Source: Prevotellaceae bacterium (lineage in GTDB: Bacteria > Bacteroidota > Bacteroidia > Bacteroidales > Paludibacteraceae). From it: a DNA stretch of 35,577 bases. Location of the stretch: positions 1 through 35,577 of the forward strand of contig JAISJU010000071.1 of the NCBI GenBank assembly GCA_031261165.1, in the 5' to 3' direction. Positions 31,616 through 35,577 of this stretch are shown one piece after another. The number at the start of each line of letters is the position of its first letter. Positions within the stretch are counted from its first letter, which is position 1. A model generated the notes under the pieces. The model saw nothing but the letters and a program-made list of their open reading frames with translations, was not told the DNA's origin and searched no databases. Both the position numbers and the translations under genes were made by a program.

Positions 31616-32047
31616 TTAAACTAAATTATAGATTGTTACAGCAACAAGAATTAAAATCACTAAACCATAAAAAGGGTACAATGTTTTAGAAAACATTATA
31701 CAAAAAATAGAATTTACATTTTTTGCAAATCGTGTATAATCAAGAGAATACGAAAAATCTTTTGTTTTCTCTCTGTTTTCTATTACCCACTCGTATAGTT
31801 TTCGATAACATTTTTCTTTATGTAGGAAAAATGCGTCTAAATACCAAAACACAATAACAGGTAATAGTAAAATTAAGGCAAAATAAGAAAGTTCTGTCGC
31901 TACGATTGTTTCTTTTGTCAAAGCCAAAACAACTACAATTAACGAAACTAACCACCCTTTTAATAGAAAGGAGTTATTTGCCATTCGATTGATAACATTT
32001 TGTATCAAATCAATTTCTTTGTGTAAAATATTAGTATTATCTTCCAT
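31616..32047 (-). CDS. Small membrane protein of the TIR cassette, putative effector
   Basis: 143 aa. Hydrophobic segments at about 27-44, 51-70 and 122-140, with a charged helical region between (about 72-112, HKEKCYRKLYEWVIENRE). The N-terminal segment (IDLIQNVINRMANNSFLLKGW) looks amphipathic. I do not recall a characterised homologue, but small proteins of this shape next to DUF1863-type TIR genes are familiar in bacterial genomes. The gene overlaps the second TIR gene by 11 bp and is 1 bp from the first, so the three are translated together. A membrane-damaging effector gated by a TIR product is a reasonable guess. Confidence 0.65.
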   Translation of the reverse strand: MEDNTNILHKEIDLIQNVINRMANNSFLLKGWLVSLIVVVLALTKETIVATELSYFALILLLPVIVFWYLDAFFLHKEKCYRKLYEWVIENREKTKDFSYSLDYTRFAKNVNSIFCIMFSKTLYPFYGLVILILVAVTIYNLV

Positions 32048-32852
32048 AATCAGTTATTATTGGATTTATATTTGAAGTTATTTTATACAAGTTATCTAAT
32101 GGGTATTTATATGAATTTTGTTTTACCCATTCTTTTAAGTTTTTGCAAGTCAAACGTGTTAAATGCTCTTTACTTAACGCGTATTCTATTTTTAATTCAG
32201 GTTTGGTAGAAAAATATTTTCTTTCTGATTCGAACATTGGTTCTGGCTCGCCTCTATGTTTTTCTCGAGTTTGTTCCCGTATTAGTTTTGTTATTACTAT
32301 TTCAGAATATATCCAAGGCGATTCTGTAATTTCAAAAACACCATTCAGTTTTACCGAATTTGGCGTATTTAAGAAAATTACGCATTCTGTTTTATCAATC
32401 ATCATAGATAATGCCGTTGATAACATCATATGAATATGGCTTGTTGAATAATTGCGCTTATTATAATTGTAAGTTTCGCCATTTGAATTTAAGCAATATT
32501 CATTATCTATTTTTTTCAATAATTCATTTGAATTGCCCCAAATACAAGAATCAACAAACGCATTCAAATTAAATTGCTCATATAACCATTGTGAAAACGC
32601 AATGGCTAACTTTTCATCATTATGAGAATGAGAAATAAAAATATCGGCATCTATTTGCGGAAACCAATTTTCTTGCATCGTAGTACCGTCTAAATGCCCA
32701 TTGTACAATATGAACGACTCAATTGTGTCTTTAATTTGAGTTTTGTTGTTGTCATATCGCTTTTGTCCTGCTTGAAGTAATCTTTTACCTTCATTTTCAA
32801 AAGACAAGTTTATTAAATCGTATGCTTTATACATTTCGTAAGTTATAAACAT
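32037..32852 (-). CDS. Second TIR-domain protein
   Basis: 271 aa. A helical N-terminus of about 65 residues precedes a TIR-like domain: DADIFISHSHNDEKLA near 68-83, AFVDSCIWGNS near 98-108, ECVIFLNTPNS near 156-166, and SPWIYSEIVITKLIRE near 178-193, with Glu184 in the catalytic-type position. The C-terminal 70 residues are not recognised. It is clearly different from the TIR protein at 30952-31614 (longer, with an extra N-terminal region). It may be the recognition or second enzymatic component. Codon use is AT-rich like the rest of this operon. A Met at residue 7 is an alternative start. Confidence 0.75.
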   Translation of the reverse strand: MFITYEMYKAYDLINLSFENEGKRLLQAGQKRYDNNKTQIKDTIESFILYNGHLDGTTMQENWFPQIDADIFISHSHNDEKLAIAFSQWLYEQFNLNAFVDSCIWGNSNELLKKIDNEYCLNSNGETYNYNKRNYSTSHIHMMLSTALSMMIDKTECVIFLNTPNSVKLNGVFEITESPWIYSEIVITKLIREQTREKHRGEPEPMFESERKYFSTKPELKIEYALSKEHLTRLTCKNLKEWVKQNSYKYPLDNLYKITSNINPIITDYGR

Positions 32853-32875
32853 TTTATTTATTATAATATGGTGTT

Positions 32876-34006
32876 TTATTTTGAATTTTCTATTTTTATT
32901 ATAAACTTATTTCCCACCGCCTCATCAAGTGAAACATCAATAAGCCGAATTTGCTCTTGTGAAAAATCATTGTCTAAAAGAAACGCCGCTCTGTCCCAAA
33001 CAGGAATTTCAGAGGTAAGACAATCGTTGATTTTCCCCGAAGTCAATTTCAAAACCGCCCTGCTTTTCATCGGAACGCCATCAACCGACACTTCGCAAAG
33101 ATTGGAATACAAAATCATTTTTAGCAAACCGTCTTTTATATCGCCTTTGCTTGGTAAAATGCTGTTTTTAGAGTGCTTGCTTTCAATCAAATAAACAGTG
33201 TCTTTCTCAATCAAAATTTCATCTACTGTAAAAAAATACTGTCCGCCAAGATAATTTGTAATAGTAATTTTTGCTTTCGTAAGTGTAGATAAACTTTCTT
33301 TCGGCTGCGTGGTAACCATTTCGCGAGATTGCGCCTTTTCGGCTTTTTCTCTCGAAAACTGCATAAACAGGGAAACATCTTTGCCTATTTTATTTTTGAA
33401 ATTGTCTATTCCGCTTTCGTTGTGCAGTTTAACGCCTGTCTGTTTTTCGATTTCAGTATAACATTTTTTTGTTTTGTCAATAATGTCGTGCAAATTATTT
33501 TTCAGTTCGTTCAAATTCCAATGCAGTGCCGAAGAGTGATATTGTTCAATTTCCTTTATTTTTGAAATAATATATTTGTTGTCAAATAGAAAATCAGTAA
33601 TTTTATTGTCATAATCAGGATTTTTAACGGCTTTATCGTAATAAGCAAAAATTACAAAAACATCAAGCAAAGACATCAGAGAAACGGTATCCCATTGCAG
33701 AAAATCACGGTCGCCGTCAAAATCTTCATCTTTAATAATTGGAATAACCGTAATCTTCTTTGAGGTATTTAGCGTATTATAAACCCTTTCGTAAGGATAT
33801 GAGCGAGTACGTTTCGGCGACACCCATTTGGAAACGGCGAAAGAGTGTTTTCCGTCTTTCACAAGACAAAATGGAGTTACATTGTTGATGTTAAACTTAT
33901 TAATATCAATGGTTTCCAAATCTTCCGAAAGAAAAACTTTATATTTTATGCCTGTTATTTTGCCTGTGATATTCATATGTATATTTTTAGAAACTGTATT
34001 TCTCAT
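32876..34006 (-). CDS. Predicted PD-(D/E)xK restriction endonuclease
   Basis: 376 aa from 34006, or 366 aa from the ATG at 33976 (MNITGKITGIKYKV), which may be the true start. The C-terminal half has a nuclease-like core: VDEILIEKDTVYLIESKHS, with Asp262/Glu263 and Glu275-x-Lys277, followed by DGLLKMILYSN. This is the pattern of Mrr/PD-(D/E)xK enzymes. The N-terminal half (SKWVSPKRTRSYPYERVY near 59-76) is conserved-looking and basic, and may contact DNA. It is the first gene of the operon that ends with a Dam-like methylase, which supports a type II restriction enzyme role. No specific restriction family is recognised. Confidence 0.6.
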   Translation of the reverse strand: MRNTVSKNIHMNITGKITGIKYKVFLSEDLETIDINKFNINNVTPFCLVKDGKHSFAVSKWVSPKRTRSYPYERVYNTLNTSKKITVIPIIKDEDFDGDRDFLQWDTVSLMSLLDVFVIFAYYDKAVKNPDYDNKITDFLFDNKYIISKIKEIEQYHSSALHWNLNELKNNLHDIIDKTKKCYTEIEKQTGVKLHNESGIDNFKNKIGKDVSLFMQFSREKAEKAQSREMVTTQPKESLSTLTKAKITITNYLGGQYFFTVDEILIEKDTVYLIESKHSKNSILPSKGDIKDGLLKMILYSNLCEVSVDGVPMKSRAVLKLTSGKINDCLTSEIPVWDRAAFLLDNDFSQEQIRLIDVSLDEAVGNKFIIKIENSK

Positions 34007-35428
34007 CTATTTCCAAATATCATCTACCTCTTTCTTCACCTCTCCCGCTTTTTCTTTCCGCAGAATTTCTTCAAATTTCTGTTCAAAATTTTCGTCTGGC
34101 GTGGGTGCGGGCGCAAGGAGTAGTTTGCCATCGCGGTCAATCAGGTAGTAGGTCGGAATGTTGATGAGTTGGTATTTGGTTATCAAATTCTGGTCGGAGT
34201 TCCAAAAAAGATTGACGTTTTTGGAGTTCAAACCTTTGACGAAAATGCTCATATCGCCGCGCGAGTAGTCCGTGAAAAGATTGACTACCGCGAGGTCTTT
34301 CTTGTAAGTTTCGCCATAACGTTCGAGAATGCCGAAATCTTTTTTCGAGAGGGTGATGCGCGTGTTGCAGAAATTCAGATAGACGTATTGACCTTTAAAA
34401 TCGGACAGTTGGTAGGTTTTCCCCTTTTCGTCTTGCAGTTTGAAATTGTATGCCTCTGCCTGCGGCGCGAGCGATTTTAAGTGTAGGAAAGCGTTTTGCC
34501 AAATTTGACGGTTGTTGTAGTCCGACACATTGTCCTGCCATTTTTCCAGCAGTTTCAAAATGTAGGGCGCATTCCGCCGTTCGGAATAATAGGCATCGTA
34601 CAAGCCTTTCAGAATAACGAGTTCGCGCAAAACAGGGTTGGTCAGTTCAAAACGCTCCTGTAAATAGGCGGAGAGTTGTTCGTAGTTGCCTGCGTAAATG
34701 GCTTTGTCCATCGCCGTTTGCTCGGGGCTGTAATTGCCGAAAATATCGAAAAATCCCCTGAAAATGGCATTGAATGCTTCCCAAAAGGCAATATTTTCAT
34801 ACGAAACAGGCAGTTTTGCTATATACGCCGCCCCCAACGCCGGTGCAAGCCGCTCGTTCATATTCACCATCAGGGCGTATTTGTATTGGCGGTATTGATG
34901 GAAAAACTCATTCTTATCTTCAGCGTATATTGCCTCTACACTGTTGATTTCGGAAGTGATGGAATCCATCTGCCCCTGAAAAAGCGAGCATTTTACATAA
35001 CTGTAGTCGTAAGTTGTTTCAAAACCGGCAATTTGGCGATTGATGTCCGTGCTGTCCACATCGCGCACGATTAACTGTATCTTTGTCGGTTTAAAGTAAG
35101 GATTAAACTTGTCTGCCTCTGTTCTTTCCTTATAGTTTGGCAAATCAAGCAAATAAGTTTTTGATGGCTCTACGAAGAAAACGGCGTGGTAAACGCCCAA
35201 ATCAAGGAACACGCTCATAGCCCCCGATACTTCAAAATGAAATTCAAAATCGCCTAAACTATCCACTACGAGCGAATCGAGCGTTTGTTCGGTGTGGGCG
35301 ATTTCGTCTGTGTAGGCTTTCAGCACAAGCGTTTTGTCGATGTAATCGCCGCCATTGCCGTAAATAGTTACTGCATTGGCAGAGATGTAAATGATGGATA
35401 ATGATAGAAATGCAAATATCTTTTTCAT
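34007..35428 (-). CDS. Thioredoxin-like (TlpA/AhpC-type) envelope protein without CxxC
   Basis: 473 aa from the ATG at 35428. The frame extends to 35461, but that part is repeat-derived, and a clean signal peptide begins at MKKIFAFLSLSIIYISANA. The N-terminal ~330 residues are a beta-rich plus helical region as in Bacteroidetes DUF4369/TlpA-like proteins. The C-terminal thioredoxin fold (about 330-473) has LSDFKGQYVYLNF, a single Cys354 in NFCNTR where CxxC is expected, and the cis-proline loop INIPTYYLIDRDG (Pro425). Disulfide reductase activity is therefore unlikely. Its stop codon is directly followed by the ATG of the nuclease gene, so the defence operon may be cotranscribed with it. Confidence 0.85.
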   Translation of the reverse strand: MKKIFAFLSLSIIYISANAVTIYGNGGDYIDKTLVLKAYTDEIAHTEQTLDSLVVDSLGDFEFHFEVSGAMSVFLDLGVYHAVFFVEPSKTYLLDLPNYKERTEADKFNPYFKPTKIQLIVRDVDSTDINRQIAGFETTYDYSYVKCSLFQGQMDSITSEINSVEAIYAEDKNEFFHQYRQYKYALMVNMNERLAPALGAAYIAKLPVSYENIAFWEAFNAIFRGFFDIFGNYSPEQTAMDKAIYAGNYEQLSAYLQERFELTNPVLRELVILKGLYDAYYSERRNAPYILKLLEKWQDNVSDYNNRQIWQNAFLHLKSLAPQAEAYNFKLQDEKGKTYQLSDFKGQYVYLNFCNTRITLSKKDFGILERYGETYKKDLAVVNLFTDYSRGDMSIFVKGLNSKNVNLFWNSDQNLITKYQLINIPTYYLIDRDGKLLLAPAPTPDENFEQKFEEILRKEKAGEVKKEVDDIWK

Positions 35429-35435
35429 AACTTTT

Positions 35436-35577
35436 AGCCTCTCCCCCTGCCCCCTCTCCACAAGAGAGGGGGTGCCTGACGGTGGCGGGGGACATTTTGT
35501 TTGTTTTTGTTTTTTGTACTTCTCCCGCCGCCGTTAGGTTCCCCCTCTCTTGTGGAGAGGGGGCAGGGGGAGAGGCT
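35436..35577. repeat. 142-bp inverted-repeat element at the window end
   Basis: Perfect 37-bp arms at 35436-35472 and 35541-35577. Each contains its own hairpin (CCCCTCTC...GAGAGGGG). Inside, TGCCTGACGGTGGCGGG and CCCGCCGCCGTTAGGTT form an imperfect extension of the inverted repeat. The core matches that of the murE element (16331-16356), and TGCCTGACGG recurs at 4379-4388. It looks like a non-autonomous MITE/REP-type family. It lies immediately upstream of the thioredoxin-like gene and may continue past the window. Confidence 0.85.

Noticed and set aside
1..35577. DGR reverse transcriptase, template repeat, transposase or integrase
   Set aside because: I looked for these to explain the VR and the insertions, but no frame shows RT motifs (such as a YxDD box in context) or a recognisable recombinase, and I saw no second copy of the VR.

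Overview
The window comes from a member of the Bacteroidota, most likely an uncultured Bacteroidales. The evidence is a complete division and cell-wall (dcw) cluster in Bacteroidetes order, promoters of the TTTG-19-TAnnTTTG type, a lack of strong Shine-Dalgarno sites, and many short palindromic intergenic repeats. MurE carries a DNPR motif, so the peptidoglycan is probably of the meso-diaminopimelate type. I saw no rRNA, tRNA, CRISPR array, transposase or reverse transcriptase gene.

Layout. 1-4355: two periplasmic peptidyl-prolyl isomerase genes (+) separated by a convergent accessory gene (1024-2739, -). That gene fuses an AbiH-type abortive-infection domain to a C-type-lectin/formylglycine-generating-enzyme domain, and its last ~35 codons look like the variable region of a diversity-generating retroelement. 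4427-21429: a minus-strand block read mraZ-rsmH-ftsL-ftsI-murE-mraY-[four-helix-bundle gene]-murD-[four-helix-bundle gene]-ftsW-murG::murC-ftsQ-ftsA-ftsZ, then a yqeY-like gene. 21430-22083 is a gene-free stretch rich in hairpins. 22084-24608: a LytS/LytTR-type two-component pair. 24772-30066 (+): a von Willebrand A lipoprotein, a beta-barrel protein, a LUD protein with cdsA, and psd with pssA (phospholipid synthesis). 30109-34006 (-): a five-gene accessory operon in which two TIR-domain genes and a small membrane-protein gene lie between a predicted PD-(D/E)xK nuclease and a Dam-like methylase. 34007-35428: a thioredoxin-fold envelope protein without its CxxC. The window ends in a 142-bp inverted repeat.

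The dcw genes supply lipid II synthesis (MurE, MurD, MurG, MurC, MraY), septal synthase (FtsW, FtsI) and divisome assembly (FtsL, FtsQ, FtsA, FtsZ). cdsA, psd and pssA make phosphatidylethanolamine. The PPIases and the thioredoxin-like protein act in the envelope.

Three things stand out. (1) The AbiH-lectin fusion looks like a defence effector joined to a hypermutable recognition domain, with the mutating machinery elsewhere in the genome. (2) The nuclease/TIR/TM/TIR/methylase operon looks like a composite defence island. (3) Palindromic and word-repeat elements have entered the dcw cluster. They lie inside essential reading frames (murG twice, murC, murE and the murG-murC join) and, with four-helix-bundle genes, fill two gene junctions from the upstream stop to the downstream start. 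Family assignments come from motif recognition by eye; no database search was possible.
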